Of a stretch of DNA of 64,000 bases, positions 47,507 through 59,018 are shown piece by piece. This DNA is from Hemileia vastatrix (taxonomy: Eukaryota; Basidiomycota; Pucciniomycetes; Pucciniales; Zaghouaniaceae): positions 25,979,606 through 26,043,605 of the forward strand of contig JASXTE010000001.1 of assembly GCA_030280995.1 (NCBI GenBank), read 5' to 3'. The notes beneath the pieces were generated by a model that was not told where the DNA came from, searched no databases, and was given only the letters and a program-made list of their open reading frames with translations. Position 1 is the stretch's first letter. Each line of letters opens with the position of its first letter. A program made the translations under genes and the position numbers.

Positions 47507-50504
47507 ATGGCCGCCTGCCTTCAATATTCATGTAAGGGTTCATTTCTTTTTATTGAACAATAAATAAATAAATATGTTGAACTTTGATTTCACTTTGGTT
47601 CAACAATGTATATATTATATTCAACAATATATATTCAACAATATATATTCAACAATATATATTCAACAATATATATCCAACAATATATATCCAACAATAT
47701 ATATCCAACAATTTATATCCAACAATATATATTCAACAATATATATCCAACAATTTATATCCAACAATATATATTCAACAATATATATCCAACAATATAT
47801 ATCCAACAATATATATCCAACAATATATATCCAACAATATATATCCAACAATGTATATCCAACAATGTACATTCAACAATATATATCCAACAATATATAT
47901 CTAACACCATCCAACTTTTCCCCTCAAAGATCGTTCCCTCAAAACTCTCGCTCTTCTCAACGCTCATCCTCACTATTCTCCGCTCCCTGCCTTTGTGCCG
48001 TACGTGTTTTCCTCCCAATCAATCCATCAGCCAAGCAAACCTTTTGCTTTATCCATTTTACAGACCTCAGGACTCCATCAAGTCTTTTGTCTACTCTCCC
48101 GATGGCTCCCACTATGCCTTTTGTGCTCCCAATCAGTCCGTCTCCCTTTCCCTATCTCTTCTCCTCCTACTCTCTCTCATCCTCCTCGTGTCCTCCCTTC
48201 AGTGTCGAAGTCCATCTGGCGGATTCTAACACTCTTGTCACCACACTCCCCATCCCTAATGTCATGTCCGTCGATCTATCGCCAAAAGGCACTTGGATTT
48301 GCACTTGGGAACGATATGGTCCTTTTCCCCTTTTGATGACCACCACATTCTCACTTCAATCCTCTGCTATTCGTCACTAAAATAGCCTCATCCTTCATCT
48401 CTCTCTTTTTTTCCCTTGCTTTTTCTTTCCCCCCATCATCACAGTCAAACCAGCAGAAGAGTCAACTCAACACAAAAACTTGAGGATATGGGAGGTGGCT
48501 ACAGGACAGGAGGTGGTTTCTTTTTCTCAAAAATCAATGGAAGGATGGTCTGCTTGTTTTACAATCCTCACTTATCCCAAACATCTGTTCTCATTCATTC
48601 TTCAATTTCTACGCAGGACTTTACAATTTACTGAGGACGAAAGCCGAGCCCTTCGTTTGGTCTCCGGCGAAATTCAAGTCTTCTCTCCATCCTCTTTCGC
48701 ATCCGGTCCTGTCCAGAAACTTAAAATCGATGGCATGACAGCGTTTCAACTATCTTCGGGTGCCAATGCCCACGTCGCTGCATTTATTGCCGAACGCAAA
48801 GGATCACCTGCTTCAGTACGGATCTATTCTCTCTTAACTCTTGGCTCATCTTGTCCTACTAGTCAAAAGAATTTTTACAAGGCCGACAAGATCCAAATCA
48901 AATGGAATCGTATCGGTACTAGTCTTCTGTTTCTCACTCAAACTGATGTCGATAAAACCGGTAAAAGTTATTATGGTGAAACCAATTTATACATGATGTC
49001 CGCCAATGGGACGTTTGACTGTCGCATTACTCTAGGTACCTTTTTTCTCCAATCTGAATGTCTTCTCATTCTTTCATCCTCTGACTTTTTTTTTCTTTCC
49101 TCAGATCGGGAAGGGGGCATTCATGACTTTGTTTGGTCACCAAATGATAAAGAGTTTGTTGTGACTTATGGATGTGGGTTTAAATGGCTTTGTTTTGTTT
49201 TGTTTCGCTGCTTAAATTTAAACCCATTCCATCTCATTTATTCAACAGATATGCCTGCTAGAACTACCATTTATGACCATCGTTGTAATGTGATACATGA
49301 CTTCGGAACTGCTCCCCGAAATTTTGTTTCTTATAATCCTCAAGGAAGATTGCTACTGATAGCCGGTTTTGGCAACTTGAATGGTACAATGGATATATGG
49401 GATCGCAAAACTTTGAATAAAGTCGCTACTATTGAAGCATCCAATACCTCTCATTGTGAATGGAGTCCAGATGGCCGTTATGTCATGTGTGCTACGCTCA
49501 GCCCCAGACTTCGAGTGGATAATGGGATTCGCATATTCCATTTTTCAGGCGCACTTATGCATCAAGATTCAATTGAAAATCTTTACTCTGTCCGTTAAAT
49601 ATTCCATTTCACCCCTTTTCCTAAAACTACTCACTGCTGATGTAAATATATCAAATGGTAAAATGTGTTGTAATGGGGATTATAGGCTTGTTGGAGACCT
49701 GCTCCTTCACAGTTATTTCCCTTTCGACAATCATTATCACCTGCTCCTAAAGGTTCCACAAGTGTTGCTGGACAAGCTGCACCAGTCCAACGTGAGTGTA
49801 TTTTGAGTTTTCATTTGCTAGAAACTTGCGCAAGGCTAACCTTAATTATTATTATTATTGGTTCTCAATTTTTATTTTTAATTTTAGAAAAACCTGCTGG
49901 AGCTTATCGGCCTCCTCACGCTAGAGGTACTAGTACCCCTACTCATTTTAAACGAGAAGATGAAGGTGGAGCTCCATATGTTCCTCCAACTGGACACACC
50001 CCAACGTCTGGTGTAAGAAATTCCGCTGGACTGCCACCTGGTTCTGCTGGAGCAGCTCATCGAAAAACAGGTCACATTCCTGGAATGCCTAAATCTAATG
50101 GTCATCCTCCTAGACCTGGTGCAGCTAATGGTAGCGGTAAGAAATCTTATGCATCCAAGGGTTTCCATCAGCAACATGTCAATGGAGATTCCAACCATTA
50201 TGGATCTAAATCAAATAATGAAAGTCCTCAAAATCTTTCCACTACTACCACAAGAACTACTACTACTGGTAGTAGTAGTAATGGCGTTACAAGTAATTTG
50301 GGCGGACTTGATGGGACCGTATCGCAAGTTCCGCTAGGACAACTGTCGCCGGAAGATAAGAAGAGAAGAGCATTAATGAAAAAGTTGACGGCCATTGAAC
50401 AGTTGAAAGAGAGGAGGAAGAAAGGTGAGAAGTTGGAACAAACTCAGATTAAAAAAATCGATTCGGAAAGTGAAACTCGGAAAGAGTTGGAAGCTTTAGG
50501 ATAA
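47507..50504 (+). CDS. eIF2A: Translation initiation factor eIF2A
   Basis: eIF2A is a WD-type beta-propeller protein that can bind initiator tRNA and 40S subunits independently of eIF2. Ten exons are deduced: 47,507-47,531, 47,930-47,999, 48,064-48,135, 48,203-48,318, 48,445-48,547, 48,617-49,035, 49,105-49,173, 49,249-49,589, 49,686-49,791 and 49,888-50,504. They total 646 codons including stop, with phases agreeing at every junction. Diagnostic stretches are KADKIQIKWNRIGTSLLFL, TDVDKTGKSYYGE, FGTAPRNFVSYNPQGRLLLI and SPRLRVDNGIRIFHFSG. The C-terminus has KPAGAYRPPHAR and the basic coil AIEQLKERRKKGEKLEQ. The first exon (ATGGCCGCCTGC...) is the least certain; intron 1 contains a minisatellite. 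Confidence 0.92.
47598..47905 (+). repeat. 14-bp minisatellite in eIF2A intron 1
   Basis: About 20 copies of CAACAATATATATC (variants ending ATT, or with TTTAT or TGTAT) run almost without spacers. The array lies between the donor CAT-GTAAGG (47,532) and the only acceptor (CTCAAAG, 47,929). The array contains no AG, so it does not create competing acceptors. Long Tyr/Ile/Gln-rich frames across it are repeat artefacts. Confidence 0.9.
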
Positions 50505-51148
50505 GGACGAAGGTAGGTTATAGAGTGGCATGAGTGGGACATAGGTTTTGCTTGCATTGTAAAGGTTATACAATTTTTATTTTTTTGGGGTTTTTTTTTT
50601 GAGTAGGTGTTTTTCGTTATTGGTTTAGCAACAAAAAAGAACAAAAAAAGAATTGTATGGCAATGGCAAGGCAAAGGATAGGATGGATATAGTTATTGAT
50701 AATATATATATATATATATATATATATAATGCTAAGCTAATTTAGTATCAATTGTATCTTGAGAAATTTCTTTTCTTTTACTTTTCTGGGTAATTTGAAA
50801 GGGTTTGAGGTGTTCGTGCTTTGTCTGTCTCGTTTTATCTCTTTTTTTATTTTTTGATGTTTATCTAAGTTTAAACTGAGGTTTGAGTTGGGGGTGTTTG
50901 AATAGGCAAATGTGATGTTTTTCTTAAGTTTTTTTTTTTTGTTTGTTTGTTTGTTTGTTTTTGGAGAGGTGGGGGTGGAAGGTGGAGGTTGGTGGGATTT
51001 TGATGGTAAGTTAGGTTTAAGTTAAGTATTTTTATTTGGGTGAAGTGTATTAATTGGTTTTATGTGGTGGTGAGATTATTGAGGGGGTAGAGTTCATGAC
51101 GTTTATGGAGTCTAGGTAAATTATAGAATTTAAAGCATTTATAGAGAG
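50505..51148. other. Downstream flank of eIF2A with microsatellites
   Basis: This is the 3' flank of eIF2A, with a (TA)n run at about 50,702-50,728 and a (GTTT)n run at about 50,940-50,962. No gene is recognised; the polyadenylation site is not fixed. Confidence 0.6.
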
Positions 51149-51153
51149 ATTGT

Positions 51154-51323
51154 TGTTATGTACTTAGGAAGCTTATGTACTTAGTCATTATTGTAGATAT
51201 ACTGTTGCAGCGGTACCTCCTGTTCTCCGGTTCTTTCCGGAGTCCAGTTGGCTGATACCGTGCAACAGGTGAGTAATTGATATTGGTTCTTTCCCGAGTC
51301 CAGTTGGCTGATACCGTGCAACA
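51154..51323 (+). repeat. Copia 5' LTR
   Basis: This 170-bp LTR contains an internal duplication: TTCTTTCC(C/G)GAGTCCAG, GGCTGATACCGTGCAACA and flanks occur twice. It is 17 bp longer than the 3' LTR because TACTTAG...TTATG is repeated at the start. About four substitutions separate the two LTRs outside that indel. Confidence 0.9.
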
Positions 51324-51725
51324 GGTTATGGGCTGTCCTGCATTGGCATAAGTAGCTATCAGTGACCCAAGGCTCCACTACGTTAGCAGAAGAGCAGCGT
51401 GAGTAGCCGAAAGACCCTCAGTGCAGTCTGAAAAGACTTACTTCTATGCACTGGTAAAATTTAACCCTCCCAACATATCTAATTCACAAAATTCATCTCG
51501 GAACACTCCCCTCTCTCTTAACCTGTCCCCCTGCCCCTCATAAACCCTCTCTCTTGCAATTTATCTCCCTTGCTTGGAAACCACTCTCTTCTCTTGCAAC
51601 CCATCCCTCTCCCTCAAAACCTCTCCCCCTATCTTGGACTACCTTCCCCTATCTCAGAATACCTCCCTCTGTCTCAGAATTTCCCCCCTTCCACTCTCCT
51701 GTCTTATACTCATCATTGAGACATC

Positions 51726-54700
51726 ATGCCATTGTCTTCATCATCCAATGCCTCATTGGCTCCCTCCTATGAATCTACCTGCTCCACTCAACGTGTAAAT
51801 AGTCTGCTGTTAATGAAGCAACGTCTAGAGGTAATGAAATTAGTTTTGGATCTTACTGAAAACTTGCCAAAGCTCAACAAAGACTTGGACAACTGGGAGG
51901 GTTGGCACAAAAGTACCTTGGCATTAGTTAAAAGCATTGTTGGTACCATTGACTATACTTTCAATCAAAGAATGCCAGCTGATCAAGAAGCTGAACTGAT
52001 GACATTCAACATCATTTATCAAATGCTCACTTCAGAACTTCAACTCAATATTGACACTAATTGGACACCATATCAATTGTACCACTACTTACTTGACGAA
52101 TTCAACCGCATCCATTTATCCCACATTGCAGCTGCAAACATAGAGAAACTCTACAAGTGTGTTGATTGGATCAACTCAAAACTGGAGGAATCTGAGGATG
52201 TGTCTGTAGAAGAATTGATTGAAAGGTGTGAAACTGAAACATCTAACAAGTTTATTAGTGTTGATGTAACCTCAGGTGGTGAATGTGCAGCTGGATCTTC
52301 TTCTCCCTCTTCAAATTCTTTCTTGCTCCCCTCATTTTTGCGAACAGTGAAAAAGAATGCAGCCATCAATTGACCACCTGCTATGAAAGGCTCCCTCATG
52401 GATTGGCACCGGCGACTAGGTCACACAAGTGAAAAAATTGTCAAACAAGTCATCCATCAATCTTTAGGTTCTGGTCTCCCTTTGTCAATTCCACCTGGAT
52501 CAATCAATTGTGAAGATTGTGCAATTGCCAAAAGTACAAGAACAGCATCAGCAACAAGAGAAAAATGACCTGAATCTTTAATGAGTCTTATTGTTGGTGA
52601 CTTGGTTGGACCTATGGATCCCGCAGTCAATGGTGCTAGATGGGCTGCTATGTTTAGAGAAAGTTCAACCTCATATGGTGAAGTTTTTTTGCTCAAATCC
52701 AAATCTGATGCTACTTCAGCTTTTGTTTCCTTTTATAAAAAGTTGGAAAATGTCACTGGCAAAAAACTTCAAGCTCTAAGGACAGATGGAGGTGAAATGC
52801 ATAGTAAACAGATGGCTCAAATACTGGATGAAATTGGAGCAACTCATGAAATTTCTTGTCCTTACCATCATGAGCAAAATGGCACAGCTGAACGTTTTAA
52901 CCGCACTGTCGGTGATATTGCAAATACGATTCTTCTTGCTAGCAAACTGCCAGAATGTTTCTGGGGACTTGCTTACAAATGGGCAGCTTATGTTCACAAT
53001 CACCTCCCCAATGTCAAAACTGGTGACAAAACTCCCTTACATCTGATGCACAACTGTGACCCCAAATATTCTAATTTTCAAATCTTTGGTGAAACCGCTT
53101 ATGTCCATATCCACAAGGAAACTCGATGAAAACTTGATCAAAGAGCTCTCATTTGCAAGTGTGTGGGTTACTCCTTGAACAATACTGGTTGGATTTTTTG
53201 GCATCAAGAGACAAACACCTTTTTTGAATCTGCAATGGCCAAATTTCCTGGTGACAATCTCCCATCCCATGATATCTCTCTCCAAGCCCCACCACCTGAT
53301 CCACCATCCAAAGGTTCAATTGATCACATCCTCAATAATTTAAAACTTGGTGATTTCAAGGATGAAGAGACTCTTCTTTCTCAAGAAAAATCAGTTTCTG
53401 ATGTTATCAAAAAGGGTATGTCTCACTCATCTGTTGTTCCAAGAACACACTTGCAAGCTATGCTTTCACCTGATTGCCGAAAATGGGAACAAGCTTGCAA
53501 AAGAGAATTGGACAACATGAAGGACATGGATGTGTGGTATGAAGACAAAGTCCCAGCAGGTGCCAAGATCACAAATGCTAAATGGGTATTCACTATCAAA
53601 AATCCTTCTTCCCCATCTCCAACATTCAAGGCTCGCTATGTAGCAAAAGGTTTCCTTCAGCAATATGGCATTGATTTCACTGAAACTTTTGCTCCTACTG
53701 CAACTTTTGCTTCCCAGCGCATCCTTCTTACTCTTGCAGCTTATCACCAGTGGCCAATAAAGTCTTTTGATGTCACTGCAGCTTACCTTCACAGTCCTAT
53801 TGATGAAGCAATCTGGGTACATCCTCCTGAAGGGTATCAGCTGAAAGATAAAGATAGTGCTTTACGCCTTAAGAAAGCTCTCTATGGCACAAAGCAAGCT
53901 GCTAGATGCTGGTGGCTCCACATAGCCAGCAAGTTGGATGCTCTGGGATATAGGGCAAGTCAATATGATAAGTCTTTTTATATTCTAAGAAAGAAAGATT
54001 CTATGGGTGTGATTTGGATTCATGTGGATGATGGAATTGTGACTGGTAGTAGTGTAATGGTCTTGAAGGAATTGGAGGATGGTTTGGATGGTAGTTTGAA
54101 GGTGAGGTGGAGTGATAAAGTAGATGGAATAGTGGGAGTGGCAATCAAGGAGGTTCCTGAAGGTTTTGATCTCAACAATTTCCAACTCATTGAGAAGATT
54201 TTGAAGACTCACAACCCTTGTGGCCTCACTACTCGTTCCCCCCTTCCAAATAACATTGTCATTGAAACAGCCAAGGATGAAGATGAAGCTATTGATACAA
54301 CTAAATATCTCTCTATCTTGGGTGCTCTCAGTTATGTAGCAGTGGCAACAAGGCCAGATCTTTCTTTTCCTGTCAATTTTCTAGCTAGATTCTCTTCAAA
54401 ACCTACCTCTACTCACTGGACAGCACTCAATCATCTCCTTCGATATGTTCAACATACAGCTAAACTCCAACTCCATATTCATCCTGACCATGATCTTCCC
54501 CTTGTACTCACCTCCTTCTCTGATGCAACCTGGAATAATAAAGAATTCTCCAGAGCTCAGTCAGGTCATCTTCTACTACTTAATTCATGCCCCATTGTTT
54601 GGACCTCTAGGTGTCAACTGACAGTTAGTGACTCCTCAATGACAGCTGAATATGTCTCACTTGGAATGGGTATGAAGGATGCTATCTGGATCTCAAATCT

Positions 54701-54962
54701 TCTCAAAGACATCTTCCCTGAAATTCCTCCAATAAAAATCTTTTGTGACAACAAGGGTGCAATAGCTAATGCAAAAGATAATCCTGGAAATAAAAGAACA
54801 AGGCATGTTGATAGATCTTTTTATATTGTAAATGAACAACTCTTCATCAAAAAAGCTACTTTAGAATGGGTCCCTACTGCTCAAATGTGTGCTGATATTC
54901 TCACTAAGACACTGGGCCCATCTCTCACTTTACTAAGAAGGAAGGATGTTTGTGTGTGGTAG
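51726..54962 (+). pseudogene. Copia Gag-Pol, one frame broken by three TGA codons
   Basis: From ATG 51,726 a single reading frame covers Gag (to 52,370), the pre-integrase zinc site (HRRLGHTSEKIV...CEDC), the integrase core, the RT and RNase H, ending at 54,962. Integrase features include IVGDLVGP, TDGGEMHS and HEQNGTAERFNRTV. RT features include WVFTIKNPS, KARYVAKGF, FDVTAAYLHSPI and the catalytic WIHVDDGI. RNase H has SFSDATWNN and CQLTVSDSSMTAEYV. The only interruptions are TGA at 52,371, 52,566 and 53,127. The protease (DSGA) and zinc knuckle are absent between Gag and integrase, probably by deletion. Confidence 0.9.
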
Positions 54963-55300
54963 AATAAATAAATAAAAATAAAATAAAATAAAAATTATTA
55001 TTATTATAATTATTTTCATTTTAATTTTAATTTTCTTTTTTTTTTCTTTTTTTTTCTTTCTCTCTCTCTCTTATTTAGTATTTAGTTTTGGGTGAAATGG
55101 TTATAAATGGTAATGGTGGCTGGGGGGGATACTTGATAAAGATATGACTTTTTTCTTTTTCTTTTTCTTTTTCTTTTTAAATTTTTATTTTTATTTTATT
55201 TTTCTTTTCTTATTGAGTTGGTTATTTTATTGGATGAAAGGTTAATGAGGAAGATCACGGTGGTAGTGTTGGAATTATTCTAATGACTAAGTGGGGGGGA

Positions 55301-55453
55301 TGTTATATACTTAGTCATTATTGTAGATATACTGTTACAGCGGTACCTCCTGTTCTCCGGTTCTTTCCGGAGTCCAGTTGGCTGATACCGTGCAACAGGT
55401 GAGTAATTGATATTGGTTCTTTCCGGAGTCCAGTTGGCTGATACTGTGCAACA
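55301..55453 (+). repeat. Copia 3' LTR
   Basis: This 153-bp LTR begins TGTTATATACTTAG and ends ACTGTGCAACA, and is followed by the duplication ATTGT. It carries the same internal two-unit repeat as the 5' LTR. Confidence 0.92.
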
Positions 55454-55458
55454 ATTGT

Positions 55459-55810
55459 AAAAGTACATATAGATATAAAGTTTATACTGTGTATAGAGTT
55501 TACATGGTGCATTGTGAGAGAAGATGGATGGATGGATGGAAGCAAGGTGTTGAGATAGGGAGGGTATGAAAGCAGATAAGGTGATGAGGAAGGAAGAGAT
55601 AGAAAGCAGTTAACAGATTATAGGTAGAGAAGAATGGAAGAAAGAAAGAAGGATATAAAAGGTTGGTAGGGAGAAAGGAAAAGTGTTAGGAATGTAAGAA
55701 ACGTAGCACAGGGTAGTAAGTATAAATGACCACTAGATGTTGGGTTCAGTTTACATATTAGGAATTAATTTATTTTTAGTCAGTATGTGAACCTGAACCA
55801 GACGATGTCT
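55459..55810. other. Short host-like spacer between two copia elements
   Basis: This A/G-rich DNA contains a GGAT run near 55,525-55,540 and several GGAAGGAAG-type tracts. No gene is recognised. Confidence 0.5.
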
Positions 55811-57718
55811 TGTGGCACAGTTTCAGCCTGTAGAGCTCCAGAAAGAACCGGAGAACAGGAGATGCTGCGACTACAGACTCACATAACTAAGTACATAGTC
55901 CTAGTGACTTAACATCCCCCCACTTAGTTATGATAAAATATTACTGATATCCCCCCCATGCAAGCATAACCAACTCCATAAAAAGGAAATAAAATGAAAT
56001 GAAAAAGAAATAAAAATTAAGTCAAGGAAAAAGAAAGAGAGAAAAGAGAAAAATAACCCCATCACCACACACAGAAATCTTTTCTTCTGAGCATTGTCAG
56101 AGATGGGCCCAGTGACTTTGTGAGTATATCTGCAGAGCATTTGAGCAGTGGGAACCCATTCCATCATTGCTTTTTTCAGGAAGAGCTGTTCATTCGCAAT
56201 ATAAAAACACCTATCCACATTCTGTGTCCTTTTGTTTCCCGGATTGTCTTTTGCATTTGCAATTGCTCCTTTGCTGTTGCAGTAGATCTTGATTGGGGGA
56301 ATATCAGGGAATATATTTCTGAGAAGATTTTAGATCCAAATAGCATCCTTCATACCACCACCAAGTGCCACATATTCAGCAGTGCATGATGAATCACTAA
56401 CTGTCAATTGGCATCTTGAGGTCCACACAATAGGGCAGGAATTGAGAAGAAAGAGATGTCCACTTTGAGCTCTGGAGAATTCTTTGTTGTTCCAGGTGGA
56501 ATCAGAAAAAGAAAGGAGTTCAAGCAGAGAATTTTGGTCAGGATGAATGTGAAGACATAGGTTGGCAGTGTCTTGGACATATCTGAGCAGGTGGTTTAGG
56601 GCAATCCAGTGAGTGGCAGTGGGTTTGGAGGAGAATCATGCTAAAAAATTGACAGGGAAAGATAGATACAGCCTAGTAGCCACAGCCACATAACTGAGAG
56701 CACCTAGAATAGAGAGATATTTAGCTGTATCAATAGCTACCTCTTCATCTTTGGCTGTGGTAATTTCTAGATTGTTTGGTAGGGGGGATCTTGTTGTTAA
56801 ACCAGAGGGGTTATGTCAGCCAGGCTGCTAGACTTACCCAGTAAAATAATTAATTATTTACTGGAAGAAGCCACGCCTTGTTATTTTAATTATATTAATT
56901 ATAATTTATTTACATTAAATTTACCTATAACAAATTAACTAATTACAAAATGGCCAAGTTAGTGAAAAATTAAAATTAATATTAAAATGTCCCTTATATT
57001 TCTATTTTCTAACACCGTGCTCAATGACAGGTTAAAAGAAATAGAAATTAATTTTTAAAATAAACTACAATAAAAATTTAAATAAAATTAACTACCTACA
57101 AAAAATTCAAATTACTTATTTAAAATTGACATTTACAGTAAATTTTAAATACATTAATTTATTCTGTCATATACAGTAAATACACATTTCTGACACCTTT
57201 ATTTTGGAACAACCTTATTAATTGAAAATATTTTTCTGGAATATTCCTTTCTTCTCTCAGACTACTATATTTAGGATTTTAACACTGTGCCTTGTCTCTC
57301 CTTTGCCTATATAAGGCCTTCCTTTCTGGTTGTTTTTGATTCATTCCATTACTTACTTATATTACCAAAACATTTACTATACTTAAATATTTATTAATAT
57401 TTATTATTGTTCTTAGTATTTACATTCACGTACTTCTAACTCATTAATTATAATAATAATTTTATATTCTTACCTCTTTAATTTGAGTAAAATAATCAAA
57501 AGGATAAAGAAATAAGTACATTGCCTTTGAAAGTCCAATAATCCACTCAAGATTTTCGTAGAACCTCCAAATAAATCTTCTAGACCAAGAGACCCATTGA
57601 CAGTTAGAACCCTTTCAGAATTGTCGACAGCGCATTGATATCTTGAGGCCAGAGACCATGGGACCATTGCCATCAAGGTACCTATAAGGACAAAGTGGAC
57701 AACGAAAAGCACAAACGT
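55811..57718 (-). mobile_element. Antisense copia remnant (LTR, RNase H, RT end)
   Basis: An LTR at about 55,811-55,914 begins (minus strand) TGTTAAGTCACTAGG after a polypurine AGTGGGGGGA and shares CTCCTGTTCTCCGGTTCTTTC with the copia at 51 kb. Coding remnants from 55,928 to 56,813 match its RNase H and RT ends: FYIANEQLFLKKAMMEWVPT, and on the minus strand a match to CPIVWTSRCQLTVSD. They resume at 57,607-57,718 beyond a solo LTR, where SERVLT joins to PSGLTT across the insertion. The element is cut by the family D LTR at 57,719. Stops and frameshifts are common. Confidence 0.78.
56814..57602 (+). repeat. Solo LTR, family B, second copy
   Basis: The 789-bp LTR starts TGTCAGCCAGGCTGC and ends CCCATTGACA, matching 1533-2339 along its length, including the TATA region (CCTATATAAGG near 57,306). 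A 4-bp duplication GTTA (56,810-56,813 and 57,603-57,606) flanks it. It splits the antisense copia remnant. Confidence 0.85.
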
Positions 57719-58839
57719 TGTGGTAGCCTAAAGTTTAGTATGGCACCTAAGTATGTAAATGGAGTTATTAGGGCATGCAAGATTGGCGTTATTATTTTTT
57801 TATATATAAAAGAGTTTTATTTAATTTATTTGAGTTTTAAATATGAAGAAATTGGTCACGAGCAAATGCCTACACAAAACAATTTATTTTACGGAGAAAA
57901 CTTATTTTTAAGGTCTGAAAAGTTTATAAGTATCAAGTCGAGTCACTCAAGAACCTTGGGAAATTTTCCCAGAATTTTTACTATTTTTCTTATATTTTTA
58001 AATGAATTTTAAAGTTTTATAGAAATATTTACGTTTTCAGAAATTACTTAGCTTTGATGAATTTTCACGGGGTAATTAGAGCTGCGCAGACTACGAAAAT
58101 TAGTTTGAAATATAAAAGTGAAGTAGCTCTATTATGTGTAATTTTTCTAGATTTTTTATTATATTTTTTAAGGTTCTAATTGAGTCCGGAAGTCCGGATG
58201 GACTCTGTATGGACTCCATTTCGACTCCGTACAGACTCTGTACAGGCTCCGGATTGACTCTGGAAGAGCTCTGGAGGGGAAAACTTAGGCACGTGACTAG
58301 GAATACTTAAGCGCTTCTCAAACTTGAAATTGAGAGGGGGGACACAACATACAGCTTAATCATTAACCACCACGGTCTTATTTTTTATTACTCAACAAAT
58401 TAAATAAATTTGTAATACCCTTATAACTTTATATTTTAAATAACATTTTAGAAATACTACTTAACAATTTAAATCACACTTCATACAGGGTATCTTTAGA
58501 AAGGTCTTCATTGCTGTGACTTGATTATTGCTGTCTCATAAAAATTCAAATTATTATAAAAACATAAAAGTCAATCTTTTCAGATATTTCACTGGTACAC
58601 CTTAATTGTTGTTATCAGTATTTCTATTCTCAACAGCCACTTTCATTAAATCTCAATAAGCGTTAAACATATTAGAGTTTCATTATTTTTATCTATCAGA
58701 TCCAAGTAGACTGGTTAGCTTAGTGATTTAGAATTCCCATTTTGTTATTTTTATTGGAAGGACGGGGTTTTCAGCTAAATCCACATATCTCCTCCGGATT
58801 CTGCTTACAGCAAGGCGACTGTAAGAGTTTACCTTACCA
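57719..58839 (+). repeat. Family D 5' LTR, sense
   Basis: The 1121-bp LTR starts TGTGGTAGCCTAAAGTTTAG and ends TTACCTTACCA, and aligns with the antisense LTR at 28,260-29,402. Its element continues to the window end, so the 3' LTR and target duplication are not seen. Confidence 0.85.
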
Positions 58840-59018
58840 TAGTTGGAACCCAACGTGGGGGTCCGATTTCTCTAGCTTTCTTTAAAGACTTACTTGGATC
58901 AAGAACGTTATTAGCCTGCAAGAGGCTTATTTTCTGGAACTCTAATTGGATTTTTTTTATTGGCCTGCAAGAGGCTTGTTATTTTATCGATTGTTAACGC
59001 TTTTCATTACTTATTGGG
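58840..59018 (+). other. Family D primer-binding site and leader with two hairpins
   Basis: TTGGAACCCAACGTGGGGG lies three bases inside the LTR end, and resembles the 18-nt complement of the tRNA-Lys 3' end used by other LTR elements. Two GCCTGCAAGAGGC hairpins follow at about 58,916 and 58,963, just before the gag ATG at 59,019. Confidence 0.65.

Larger units (their letters stand above)
51154..55453 (+). mobile_element. Ty1/copia retrotransposon with short LTRs, 4.3 kb
   Basis: LTRs of 170 bp (51,154-51,323) and 153 bp (55,301-55,453) start TGTTAT and end TGCAACA. A perfect 5-bp duplication ATTGT flanks the element (51,149-51,153 and 55,454-55,458). A polypurine tract GTGGGGGGGA precedes the 3' LTR. 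The coding order Gag, integrase, RT, RNase H is that of Ty1/copia. The zinc knuckle and aspartic protease expected between Gag and integrase are missing. Insertion is just downstream of eIF2A. Confidence 0.93.

Noticed and set aside
47598..47905. Regular 14-bp repeats resembling a CRISPR-like array or a repeat protein gene
   Set aside because: The units are contiguous without unique spacers and lie inside a spliced nuclear intron. Long frames on both strands are repeat artefacts.
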